From: Ilumatobacteraceae bacterium
GTDB lineage: Bacteria > Actinomycetota > Acidimicrobiia > Acidimicrobiales > Ilumatobacteraceae
Assembly (NCBI GenBank): GCA_033344875.1
Contig: JAWPMO010000001.1
Span: 4,303,595-4,367,594, forward strand
Direction of reading: 5' to 3'
DNA length: 64,000 bases
The notes below the pieces were generated by a model. The model saw only the letters and a list, made by a program, of their open reading frames with translations, searched no databases and had not been told where the DNA came from. Positions within the stretch are counted from its first letter, which is position 1. Every line of letters starts with the position of its first letter. Shown piece by piece: positions 36,030 through 43,542 of the stretch. A program made the translations under genes and the position numbers.

Positions 36030-39000
36030 ATGTCTATGGTTGATCGTTCTGATGTCCGCGTGCGGCGCGGCCGAAGAGGCAAGTCATTGGTTGCCGGCTT
36101 CGCCGCGCTCGCTTGCACCTCGACCGCGCTGGTGGCGAGCACCGATACTCCGGTGACCGCTGCTCCGGGCGACGAGACCGTCCAGATCCTGTCGTTCAAC
36201 GACTATCACGGCCATGTCGAGTCGGGTACACCCGGCTCGATCGACGGATCGTTCGGCGGCCCGGCAGCCGGTGGCGGCGAGTATCTCTCCGCCAAACTGA
36301 CCGAGCTGCGCGATGCGAGCACGGCCGACAACTCGTACACGGTGGCCGCCGGCGACCTCATCGGCGGTTCGCCGTTCTTCTCCGGGTTGTTCCATGACGA
36401 GCCGTCGGTCGAGTCGCTCAACGAGATGGGCCTCGACTTCTCCGGTGTCGGCAACCACGAGTTCGACGAGGGGGTCACCGAGCTGCTGCGCATGCAGAAC
36501 GGCGGCTGCCACCCGGACGACGGCTGCTACTTCACCGACTACGACCCCGACACCGTCGGCGACCAGGAGTTCGCGGGAGCCAACTTCCAGTGGCTCGCCG
36601 CCAACGTCACCAAGACCGGAGGTGTTCTCCCGGACATCGAACCGGACATCCCCGACTACGCGATCGAGGAGACGGCCGACGGGAACTTCATCGCCTTCAT
36701 CGGCATGACGCTCGAGGGCACCGATGCACTGGTGTCCGCTTCCGGCGTCGCCGGGTACACGTTCGAGGACGAAGTCACCGCCGCCGACGCTGCGGTGACG
36801 GCGATCCAGCTCGAGAATCCGGACGTCGAGGCGATCGTCCTGATGCTTCACGAGGGCGGGATCCCCAGCCCGTTCGCGATCAACGGCTGTGAGGGGATCT
36901 CCGGCCCGATCGTCACGATCGCCGAGAACCTCAACCCCGAGATCGACGCGATCGTGACCGGGCACACACACCAGCCCTACACCTGCTCGATCGACGACCC
37001 TGACGACAACCCGCGGCCGGTGACGAGTGCGTTCTCGTTCGGTCGGGTGGTCACCGAGATCAACCTCGAGATCGGTGACGATGGCGAAGTCGACCGCGAG
37101 ACGTTCACCATGGTGAACCACGAGGTGCTCCAGTCGGAGCTGACCGCCGACCCCGCCGTGACGGCCGTCATCGACAAGTGGACGCCGCTCGCCGAGGCGC
37201 AGGGCAACGAGCCGGTCGGTGAGATCACCGAGACGATCACCCGCGGCGGAGGCTTCGGTGTCGACAACCGCGGGGTCGAGTCGGCCGCCGGCAACCTCGT
37301 CGCCGATGCACAGTTGGCCGCCACCGAGGAGCTCGGCGCACAGATCGCCTTCATGAACCCCGGTGGACTCCGCTCCGACCTCGAGTTCGACGAGTCGGAC
37401 GCGGGCGAGGGTGACGGCGTCGTCACGTACGGCGAAGCGTTCACCTTCCAGCCATTCAACAACACGTTGTTCACGCTGCCGATGACCGGCGAGCAGATCG
37501 TGTCCGTGCTCGAGGAGCAGTGTCAGCCCGGCGACAGCAGCCGGCCGGTGTTGCACCTCGGTGTCTCCGACGGGTTCACCTACACGCTCGACATCACGCA
37601 GCAGGATGGCGTGTGCATCGACGTCGAGGTCACCGACGTCCAGCTCGACGGGGTCGACATCGAACCCGCGACCGAGTACCTGGTGACGGTGAACATCTTC
37701 CTGGCCGACGGCGGCGACAACTTCGGCACCTTCGCCGAAGTCGCACCGACCGACCGGATCCCCGGCCCGCAGGACATCGATGCACTGGTCGACTACTTCG
37801 AGGCCGAGTCGCCCATCGATCCGCCGTCGACCGATCGCGTCGACGAGGTCGGCAACGTGCTGCCCGGCACCATCCAGTCGCTGACGCCCGCCCGCTATCT
37901 CGAGACCCGGGTCGGTCCCGGCAACACGACCTTCGACGGTGAGTTCGAGGGTGAGGGTCGCATCGAGGCCGGCGAGACCGTGGAGTTGGTGGTCGCCGGT
38001 CGAGGCGACGTGCCGGCAGGAACCTCCGCCGTGGCGCTCAACGTCGGCGCGATCCTGCCGTCCGAGCCCGGCTTCCTGACGATCTGGCCGTGCGGCGAGG
38101 ACATGCCGAACGCATCGAACGTCAACTACTTCGGCGGCGACGTCGTGTCGACCAGCGCCTTCGCCCAGGTGGGCGAGGACGGCAAGGTCTGCATCTACTC
38201 GCTGGCCGAGACCGACATGATCGTCGACGTCAACGGCCTCGTTCCCCAGGACGGAACGCCGGTGCCCGTGGTGCCGGCCCGTCTGCTCGAGACCCGCGAC
38301 GGCGAGGGGAACACCACCGTCGACGGTGACTTCGAAGGTGAAGGCCGCGTCGCCGCCGGTGCCACGGTCGAGTTGACCGTCGCCGGCCGCGGCGGTGTCG
38401 ACGCCGACGCCGAGGCGGTTGTGCTCAACGTCGGTGCGGTGTTGCCGAGCGATCACGGGTTCCTGACGATCTGGCCCTGCGGCGACGACATGCCGCAGGC
38501 CTCGAACCTCAACTACCTGTCGACCGACCTGGCGATCTCGAACTCGGTGGTGGCGCAGATCGGCGACGAGGGCAAGGTGTGCATCTACACCCTGGCCGAG
38601 ACCGATCTCATCGCCGACGTCAACGCGTTCGTGCCCGTCGGTGGATCACCGGACTCCCTGGTGCCCGCCCGCCTGCTCGAGACGCGTGACGTCGAGGGCT
38701 ACGAGACGATCGACGGTGAGTTCGAGGGTGAGGGGCGCGTCGCCGCCGACAGCACGCTCGAGCTCGACGTCGCCGGCCGCGGTGGTGTGGCCGACGATGC
38801 CTCGGCGGTCGTCGTCAACGTCGCTGCGGTGTTCCCCGACGCCCCCGGCTTCCTCACGGTGTACCCGTGTGACGAGGAGCGTCCGAACGCGTCGAACGTC
38901 AACCACCCGGCCGACGACGTGGTGTCGAACCTGGTGCTCGCCAAGCTCGACGGCGAGGGCAAGCTCTGCATCTACTCGCTGGTCGCGACCGACCTGATCG

Positions 39001-39044
39001 TCGACGTGCTGTCGACGTCGTCACCGGTCGTTCCCTACCGCTGA
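36030..39044 (+). CDS. Secreted UshA-type 5'-nucleotidase with three C-terminal repeats
   Basis: 1004 aa. A signal peptide with a long basic n-region (RVRRGRRGKSLVAGFAALAC) is followed by the metallophosphoesterase domain: NDYHGH (D58, H60) , GNHEFDEG (N142, H143) and GHTH (311-314) are the dimetal ligands. The 5'-nucleotidase C-terminal domain follows (FMNPGGLRSDL, TYGEAFTFQPFNN, about 440-600). Residues about 620-1004 are three 120-125-residue repeats beginning PARYLETR / PARLLETR and including LNVGA..PS.PGFLTIWPCG and VCIY.LAETD. It should release phosphate from extracellular nucleotides. GGAGG sits 5 bases upstream of the ATG at 36030. Confidence 0.9.
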   Translation: MSMVDRSDVRVRRGRRGKSLVAGFAALACTSTALVASTDTPVTAAPGDETVQILSFNDYHGHVESGTPGSIDGSFGGPAAGGGEYLSAKLTELRDASTADNSYTVAAGDLIGGSPFFSGLFHDEPSVESLNEMGLDFSGVGNHEFDEGVTELLRMQNGGCHPDDGCYFTDYDPDTVGDQEFAGANFQWLAANVTKTGGVLPDIEPDIPDYAIEETADGNFIAFIGMTLEGTDALVSASGVAGYTFEDEVTAADAAVTAIQLENPDVEAIVLMLHEGGIPSPFAINGCEGISGPIVTIAENLNPEIDAIVTGHTHQPYTCSIDDPDDNPRPVTSAFSFGRVVTEINLEIGDDGEVDRETFTMVNHEVLQSELTADPAVTAVIDKWTPLAEAQGNEPVGEITETITRGGGFGVDNRGVESAAGNLVADAQLAATEELGAQIAFMNPGGLRSDLEFDESDAGEGDGVVTYGEAFTFQPFNNTLFTLPMTGEQIVSVLEEQCQPGDSSRPVLHLGVSDGFTYTLDITQQDGVCIDVEVTDVQLDGVDIEPATEYLVTVNIFLADGGDNFGTFAEVAPTDRIPGPQDIDALVDYFEAESPIDPPSTDRVDEVGNVLPGTIQSLTPARYLETRVGPGNTTFDGEFEGEGRIEAGETVELVVAGRGDVPAGTSAVALNVGAILPSEPGFLTIWPCGEDMPNASNVNYFGGDVVSTSAFAQVGEDGKVCIYSLAETDMIVDVNGLVPQDGTPVPVVPARLLETRDGEGNTTVDGDFEGEGRVAAGATVELTVAGRGGVDADAEAVVLNVGAVLPSDHGFLTIWPCGDDMPQASNLNYLSTDLAISNSVVAQIGDEGKVCIYTLAETDLIADVNAFVPVGGSPDSLVPARLLETRDVEGYETIDGEFEGEGRVAADSTLELDVAGRGGVADDASAVVVNVAAVFPDAPGFLTVYPCDEERPNASNVNHPADDVVSNLVLAKLDGEGKLCIYSLVATDLIVDVLSTSSPVVPYR

Positions 39045-39057
39045 ACGGTGCGGCAAT

Positions 39058-39135
39058 CCGGCTGAGTCGTTCCGACTGAGCCGGTTCAACTGACACGAGC
39101 GAACGGGGCTCGGCCGATCGGCCGGGCCCCGTTCG
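39058..39135. terminator. Tandem hairpins, bidirectional terminator-like
   Basis: Two hairpins lie between the convergent nucleotidase and pirin genes. The first pairs CCGGCTGAGTCG (39058-39069) with 39073-39084, one mismatch and a three-base loop. The second pairs CGAACGGGGCTCGGCCGA (39100-39117) with 39118-39135, with one G-U pair. No strong U tract follows, common in very GC-rich genomes. Confidence 0.65.
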
Positions 39136-39163
39136 ACGTGTGGGGGGGGAACTGCGGGTGCCG

Positions 39164-39871
39164 TCAGGCGGTGGCCCAGATCAGCACCTCGGCGCCGTCG
39201 TCGCCGGCGGTGAACCGGAGACCGTCGGCTTCGACGAGGCGCGCCGCGTCACCGGTGCCGAGCCGCCCACCCGGATCGAGGTCGCCGGAGCCCCGGGCGA
39301 CGAACACGTGGACGTGACGGTCGTCGGGCACGTCGGCGCTCGCGCCGGCGTCGAGCCGAGCGGCCCACAGCACGGCCTCGCGCTGATGGATCGTGATCGC
39401 GGCGTCGTGGCCCTTGCCGGATGCGACGGGGACCAGCCCGCCGCTCGCCAGCTCGGCGCCGACGTCGAGCTGTTCGTAGCCGGGGTCGATGCCGTCGGTG
39501 TCCGGCGGCACCCACATCTGGAGGAAGTGGACGTCGGTCGTCGAACTCGGGTTGCGTTCGCTGTGACGGATGCCGGTGCCGGCCGACATGCGCTGCGCAT
39601 GGCCGGGCACGATCACGCCGTGGTTGCCCTCGGAGTCGCGGTGTTCGAGTTCGCCCGAGAGCACCCACGTGACGATCTCCATGTCGCGATGCGGATGGGT
39701 GCCGAACCCGGTGCCGGCTCGCACGATGTCGTCGTTGTGGACGAGGAGCAGCCCGTGGTGCGTGTTGCCGGGGTCGTAGTGGGGCCCGAAGCTGAAAGAG
39801 TGCTTCGAGTCGAGCCAGTCGATCTTGGTGGCGAAGCGCTCACCGGCCCGGCGGATGTTGATCTGCGTCAT
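39164..39871 (-). CDS. Pirin-family bicupin protein
   Basis: 235 aa. The metal ligands of pirin are all present: H59 and H61 in GTHPHRDMEIVTW, and H103 and E105 in AGTGIRHSERN. The second cupin lacks ligands, as usual. Bacterial pirins (YhhW type) can act as quercetin 2,3-dioxygenases, but many have unknown roles in redox or stress control. Start ATG 39871. Divergent from the MoaD/ThiS-like gene, with a palindromic repeat in the gap. Confidence 0.9.
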   Translation of the reverse strand: MTQINIRRAGERFATKIDWLDSKHSFSFGPHYDPGNTHHGLLLVHNDDIVRAGTGFGTHPHRDMEIVTWVLSGELEHRDSEGNHGVIVPGHAQRMSAGTGIRHSERNPSSTTDVHFLQMWVPPDTDGIDPGYEQLDVGAELASGGLVPVASGKGHDAAITIHQREAVLWAARLDAGASADVPDDRHVHVFVARGSGDLDPGGRLGTGDAARLVEADGLRFTAGDDGAEVLIWATA

Positions 39872-39919
39872 ACTGAAACAAACCCTTGTGCCCGCAATGA
39901 TATTCCGAGAGTCAGATTA

Positions 39920-39947
39920 CGAGTTGTGCCAGGCACAACTCGCGATC
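39920..39947. repeat. Palindromic dispersed repeat, copy 1
   Basis: CGAGTTGTGCC (39920-39930), one base, then its exact reverse complement GGCACAACTCG; the right side extends to GGCACAACTCGCGATC (39932-39947). This 16-mer occurs again, in both orientations, in the inverted repeat at 46128-46277. It lies between the divergent pirin and MoaD-like genes. Confidence 0.8.
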
Positions 39948-39984
39948 GTGCGGCATGCCGGGCCACGTCGTCACACCGGCCATC

Positions 39985-39990
39985 TACAGT
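39985..39990 (+). promoter_or_regulatory. -10-like box upstream of MoaD/ThiS-like gene
   Basis: TACAGT, exactly 7 bases before the GTG at 39998; leaderless pattern. Confidence 0.45.
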
Positions 39991-39997
39991 CGCGGTC

Positions 39998-40273
39998 GTG
40001 GTGGAAGTCGAGTTCGCCAAGGCCTTCCGGCGTCACGTCGACTGCCCGAGCGCGTCCGTCGACGCGGGGTCCGTTCGTGAGGCGTTCGAGGCGTACTTCG
40101 CCGCGCATCCCGCCGTGCGCAGCTACGTGCTCGACGACGCCGGCGCGGCCCGCCAACACGTCGCGGTCTTCCTCAACGACGACCTGATCGTCGATCGGTC
40201 CACGCTGACCGACACGGTCGTCGACGGCGACCGACTCCACGTCTTCCAAGCACTCTCCGGAGGTTGCACATGA
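39998..40273 (+). CDS. MoaD/ThiS-like ubiquitin-fold protein ending GGCT
   Basis: 91 aa, beta-grasp fold (VEVEFAKAFRRHV, HVAVFLNDDLIVDR, TVVDGDRLHVFQALSGG). MoaD and ThiS carry sulfur as a C-terminal Gly-Gly thiocarboxylate. Here Gly88-Gly89 are followed by two more residues, Cys-Thr, so the Gly-Gly tail is masked; in QbsE of quinolobactin synthesis a similar GGCF tail is trimmed by a JAMM protease. The gene overlaps a BNR-propeller gene by ATGA and the Gly-Gly codons double as that gene's GGAGG ribosome site. No molybdopterin or thiazole genes are nearby, so a cofactor role is not indicated. GTG start at 39998 (40001 also possible). Confidence 0.8.
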   Translation: MVEVEFAKAFRRHVDCPSASVDAGSVREAFEAYFAAHPAVRSYVLDDAGAARQHVAVFLNDDLIVDRSTLTDTVVDGDRLHVFQALSGGCT

Positions 40274-41379
40274 GCACCCAGGCACTGATCGGCACCCGCA
40301 AGGGCCTGTTCACGGTCACATTCGACGGCGACAGCGCGTCGCTGGCCGCGCCCGCCTTCCTCGGGGCGCCGGTCACCAACGCCGTCCATGACCCGCGAGA
40401 CGGAGCGCTCTACGCATCGCTCGACCACGGGCACTTCGGTGTCCACCTCCACCGCAGCGACGACGGCGGAGCGACCTGGGTCGAGATCGCGGCGCCCGAG
40501 TACCCGGCCAAGCCCGATGGCGTCACCCACGTGAATCCGATGTCCCAGCAGGAGATCGCCTGGACGACGAAGCTCGGATGGGTGATCGAGCCCGGTCACG
40601 CCGACGAGCCCGGCGTGCTCTGGTACGGCACGATCCCCGGCGGCCTGTTCCGCTCGGACGATCGCGGTGACTCGTGGCAGTTCGTCGACTCGTTCTGGGA
40701 TCTCCCGGCGCGTGTCAAGTGGTTCGGTGGCGGATTCGACGACGCCGGCATCCACTCGATCGCGATCGATCCACGTGGGCCGGGTCGTGTGGTCGTCGGT
40801 ATCTCGTGCGGCGGCGCGTGGCGCACCGACGACGGGGGAGCGACCTGGACGGTGGCGGCGAAGGGCATGCGCGCTGACTTCGTGCCGCCCGGCCTCGAGG
40901 ACGACCCTGACACGCAGGACCCACACCGCGTCGTCCGGTGTGCCGACGCGCCCGATGTGCTCTGGACCCAGCACCACTGCGGCATCTTCAAGTCGGTCGA
41001 CAATGGCGACTCGTGGTCGGAGATTCCGGAGGCCGGCCCGTCGACCTTCGGGTTCGCCGTCGCCGTCCACCCGCACGATCCCGACACCGCCTGGTTCGTG
41101 CCGGCGATCAGTGACGAAGTGCGTGTGCCGGTCGACGGCAGGCTCGTGGTGACGCGCACCCGAGACGGCGGCGAGACGTTCGACGTTCTTTCGCAGGGCC
41201 TGCCCAGCGACGCCGCGTACGACCTCGTCTACCGGCACGGCCTCGACATCGACGAGACCGGCGAGCGCCTGATCATGGGCTCCACCACCGGCAGCCTGTG
41301 GTGGAGCGCGAACGGAGGCGACGACTGGCAGACCATCTCCACGGGTCTGCCACCCATCGCCTCCGTCCGTCTCTGCTGA
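40270..41379 (+). CDS. BNR/Asp-box beta-propeller (sialidase-like) protein
   Basis: 369 aa, no signal peptide. Asp-box motifs SxDxGxTW recur: RSDDGGATWVEI, RSDDRGDSWQFV, RTDDGGATWTVA, KSVDNGDSWSEI, RTRDGGETFDVL and WSANGGDDWQTI, about six in all, which predicts a propeller of sialidase/YVTN type. The catalytic residues of true sialidases are not evident, so it is not called as a glycosidase. It is translationally coupled (ATGA) to the ThiS/MoaD-like gene, an arrangement I recall in other actinobacteria, with unknown function. The 41384-41398 hairpin follows. Confidence 0.8.
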   Translation: MSTQALIGTRKGLFTVTFDGDSASLAAPAFLGAPVTNAVHDPRDGALYASLDHGHFGVHLHRSDDGGATWVEIAAPEYPAKPDGVTHVNPMSQQEIAWTTKLGWVIEPGHADEPGVLWYGTIPGGLFRSDDRGDSWQFVDSFWDLPARVKWFGGGFDDAGIHSIAIDPRGPGRVVVGISCGGAWRTDDGGATWTVAAKGMRADFVPPGLEDDPDTQDPHRVVRCADAPDVLWTQHHCGIFKSVDNGDSWSEIPEAGPSTFGFAVAVHPHDPDTAWFVPAISDEVRVPVDGRLVVTRTRDGGETFDVLSQGLPSDAAYDLVYRHGLDIDETGERLIMGSTTGSLWWSANGGDDWQTISTGLPPIASVRLC

Positions 41380-41383
41380 CCAT

Positions 41384-41398
41384 TGGTGTCGGACACCA
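41384..41398. terminator. Short hairpin between convergent genes
   Basis: TGGTGTC, one base, GACACCA: a perfect inverted repeat 4 bases after the propeller gene stop and 20 bases from the end of the convergent sigma-partner gene. The loop is tight for RNA, so terminator function is only likely; it could also be a protein-binding site. Confidence 0.45.
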
Positions 41399-41417
41399 GG
41401 GTCGCTGACCCGATCGC

Positions 41418-42863
41418 TCAGCCCGTGACGGGAATCGCGAGCAAGAACGTCACACGGGCGGTGTAGACCGGCTCGGGGCCCGATTCGTCGGGCTGGTCCA
41501 ACGCGGTGATCATGCGGCCGGTGATACCGGTGAAGTCGCCGGTCGCATCGGTGATCGTCGTGGTGAACGAGATGTCGCCGTTCGCACTGCCGGTCCACTC
41601 CTGGTACATCGTGAGTGTCCCGGTGCCGATGCCGTCGATCGTGCCCGTGAACACGAGGTCGTCGTAACCGTTCGCCGGCGTGAGTTCGATGCCGGTGGAA
41701 GCGATCTCGCCGGTCAGGTCGCCGGTGATCGTGAAGGTGCCGGAGCGCTCGATCGTCCCGTCGGCCAGCTCGGTTCCTTCGCTGCGCGGCGTAGTGTACG
41801 AAGCGAAGAACTGCTCCCGCAGCGGCACCCGAGCGGTGCCGCCCTCGATCACGGGTGCCGGCTCACCGAACACGATGCTGTCGACGATCGGCTGAACGAT
41901 GTCGGCGAACCATGCTTCCTCGTCATCCAGGTTGGGGATCGCCAGGATCACGACCGGTTCGAACTCGCCCATGTCGACGAGCCAGATCGAATGCAGTCGG
42001 TCACGGGCGAACGGCACCGGCGTCTGGTCGTCAGCGACCAGGTCGGCTGATCCATTGGCTGCCCACAGGCACGGCACCTCGCTGGGCGGGCACCAGTCGG
42101 CGGTCGCACCAGGTGTGGTGTCGAGCCGGACCTGGCGGTACTTCGCCGGCCGGCCGCCGACCTCGACCTCGGCGCTGTCGACGACGATGACCCCGTTGGC
42201 CGCGATCCAGCCGTCGAGGTCGTCGCCAGGAATGCTGCCTGCGCCCCGATGTTGCTCGTCGCGGGCCTCGTCGAAGTTCATCCATGATCCGATCCGTCCG
42301 AGCGCGATGAATTCTCGGGCGGTGTCGTCCGACCAGATCTGGACGCCGTTCTCGTCGTTCGAGATCACGGTCCACGGTGCGGTGGAGCCCTCACCCAACT
42401 CGATCGTGAACGGCGTGCCGATGGCAGCGCTGGCGTACACGCCCGGATCGACCAGCACCCCGACAGCCGGGAACGGCGGTGCCGAGGGCTCGGCGATCGG
42501 TTCACCCGTGAGCTGCCCGTCGGCGGTCTGCTCGTCGGGTGTTGCGGAATCGGTGGTCTGTTCGTCGGCGCCGTCGGGAGCGACGGTCGGTGTGGGTACG
42601 TCGGCAGGGAGTTCCTCGCCGTCGCCTCGATTGACGAGGGCGATCCCGGTGATGGCCAGCGCAGCAACGGCGGCGGCCGCCGCGACGAGGGGCCAACGTC
42701 GCTTGGTGAGTGTGTTGTCCGTGAGCATGATGATCTCCGTTTCGGTGTTGGGTGCCCGGTCGGCGATCCGCTGTTGGATCTCCTCCCAGGCAGTCGGAGA
42801 TGGAGAGACCCGCTCGGCGATCACGCTGAGGTCGTGGTCGAATTGTTCGTCGAAGCGACTCAT
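41418..42863 (-). CDS. Membrane partner (putative anti-sigma) of ECF sigma 1
   Basis: 481 aa. The cytoplasmic N-terminus (MSRFDEQFDHDLSVIAERVSPSPTAWEEI...) is followed by one membrane helix (WPLVAAAAAVAALAITGIALV, about 55-76), an acidic Thr/Pro linker and an extracytoplasmic region that ends with one beta-barrel-like module around GIGTGTLTMYQEW and ITDATGDFTGITGRM. There is no zinc HxxxCxxC anti-sigma motif, so the anti-sigma role is inferred from topology and from the ATGA overlap with the sigma gene. It is a paralogue of the protein at 43543-45591: the N-terminus and TEIIMLTDN segment match. Confidence 0.75.
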   Translation of the reverse strand: MSRFDEQFDHDLSVIAERVSPSPTAWEEIQQRIADRAPNTETEIIMLTDNTLTKRRWPLVAAAAAVAALAITGIALVNRGDGEELPADVPTPTVAPDGADEQTTDSATPDEQTADGQLTGEPIAEPSAPPFPAVGVLVDPGVYASAAIGTPFTIELGEGSTAPWTVISNDENGVQIWSDDTAREFIALGRIGSWMNFDEARDEQHRGAGSIPGDDLDGWIAANGVIVVDSAEVEVGGRPAKYRQVRLDTTPGATADWCPPSEVPCLWAANGSADLVADDQTPVPFARDRLHSIWLVDMGEFEPVVILAIPNLDDEEAWFADIVQPIVDSIVFGEPAPVIEGGTARVPLREQFFASYTTPRSEGTELADGTIERSGTFTITGDLTGEIASTGIELTPANGYDDLVFTGTIDGIGTGTLTMYQEWTGSANGDISFTTTITDATGDFTGITGRMITALDQPDESGPEPVYTARVTFLLAIPVTG

Positions 42864-43363
42864 GGCGTGAGCTCCTTTCGCATGGTGGCCAACGCTCGTC
42901 GCAGATGTGACCTGACGGTCGCCGCTGGCTGCTCGGTGATCCTGGCGATCTCAGAGGCCCGGTAACCGCCGTAGTACTTCAACACCACGACGATGCGTTG
43001 ATGCTCGGGAAGGATGTGCAGCACGTCCCAGAGCAACTCGGCCGACGCTGGAAGGTCGGCCGGTGGCTCCGGTGGGTGCATCTGCATCAGCCGTCGTCGT
43101 CGGATGACCGACCCGCACCTGCCCACCACGATGGTGCGGAGATACGCGCCGGGCTTCCCAATCCGGGTGTCCGGGTCGTCGAGTCGGATCGAGATGTCCA
43201 CGAAAGACTCTTGGACGACCTCTTCGGCTTCGGCAGCATTCCCGATGAGCGTGAATGCGAGACGCACCATGCCGGTGTACTCGGCGCGGTACAGCACCTC
43301 GAGCGTGGCGGCGGGCCCCTGTCGGACCGCCACGTTCTCGGACTGTCGCATTCTCTCCATCAC
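42860..43363 (-). CDS. ECF RNA polymerase sigma factor (SigE-family-like) 1
   Basis: 167 aa. Region 2 (YRAEYTGMVRLAFTLIGN, then EEVVQESFVDIS) binds core polymerase and the -10 element; region 4 (LPEHQRIVVVLKYYGGYRASEIARITEQPAATVRSHLRRAL, in parts) binds the -35. Overlaps its partner gene by ATGA. The upstream region carries TGCATC (43397-43392) and CGTAGA (43371-43366) in the same spacing as the paralogous sigma gene, which suggests a shared, possibly autoregulatory promoter. Start GTG 43363 or ATG 43360. Confidence 0.9.
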   Translation of the reverse strand: MMERMRQSENVAVRQGPAATLEVLYRAEYTGMVRLAFTLIGNAAEAEEVVQESFVDISIRLDDPDTRIGKPGAYLRTIVVGRCGSVIRRRRLMQMHPPEPPADLPASAELLWDVLHILPEHQRIVVVLKYYGGYRASEIARITEQPAATVRSHLRRALATMRKELTP

Positions 43364-43365
43364 CC

Positions 43366-43397
43366 TCTACGTCGTCCGAGACCGAAGAAGTGATGCA
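43366..43397 (-). promoter_or_regulatory. Probable ECF-type promoter of sigma gene 1
   Basis: TGCATC and CGTAGA, 20 bases apart, match TGCAAC and CGTAGA at 46113-46082 upstream of the paralogous sigma gene. About 26 of the last 40 bases before GTGATG are identical in the two leaders. CGTAGA ends within 2 bases of the start codon, so any transcript would be leaderless. Confidence 0.5.
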
Positions 43398-43542
43398 AAG
43401 AAATTTCCGGTGTCGACGATCACGGCACGAACCGAGCCGCCTCAGTGTTGCACGTGGGCCGCGGTGTCGACTCGCGGGCCACGCGAGGCCGCCGTCGAGA
43501 TCCGTCAGATCCCGACGGCGACGCCGCGTCAGTTCGGTGTGT

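Noticed and set aside
39998-40273. Molybdopterin synthase small subunit or thiamine sulfur carrier
   Set aside because: The Gly-Gly is not terminal and none of the moa or thi genes is adjacent.
40270-41379. True sialidase (neuraminidase)
   Set aside because: Asp-box repeats are present but the Arg triad and nucleophile Tyr/Glu pair were not found, and there is no signal peptide.
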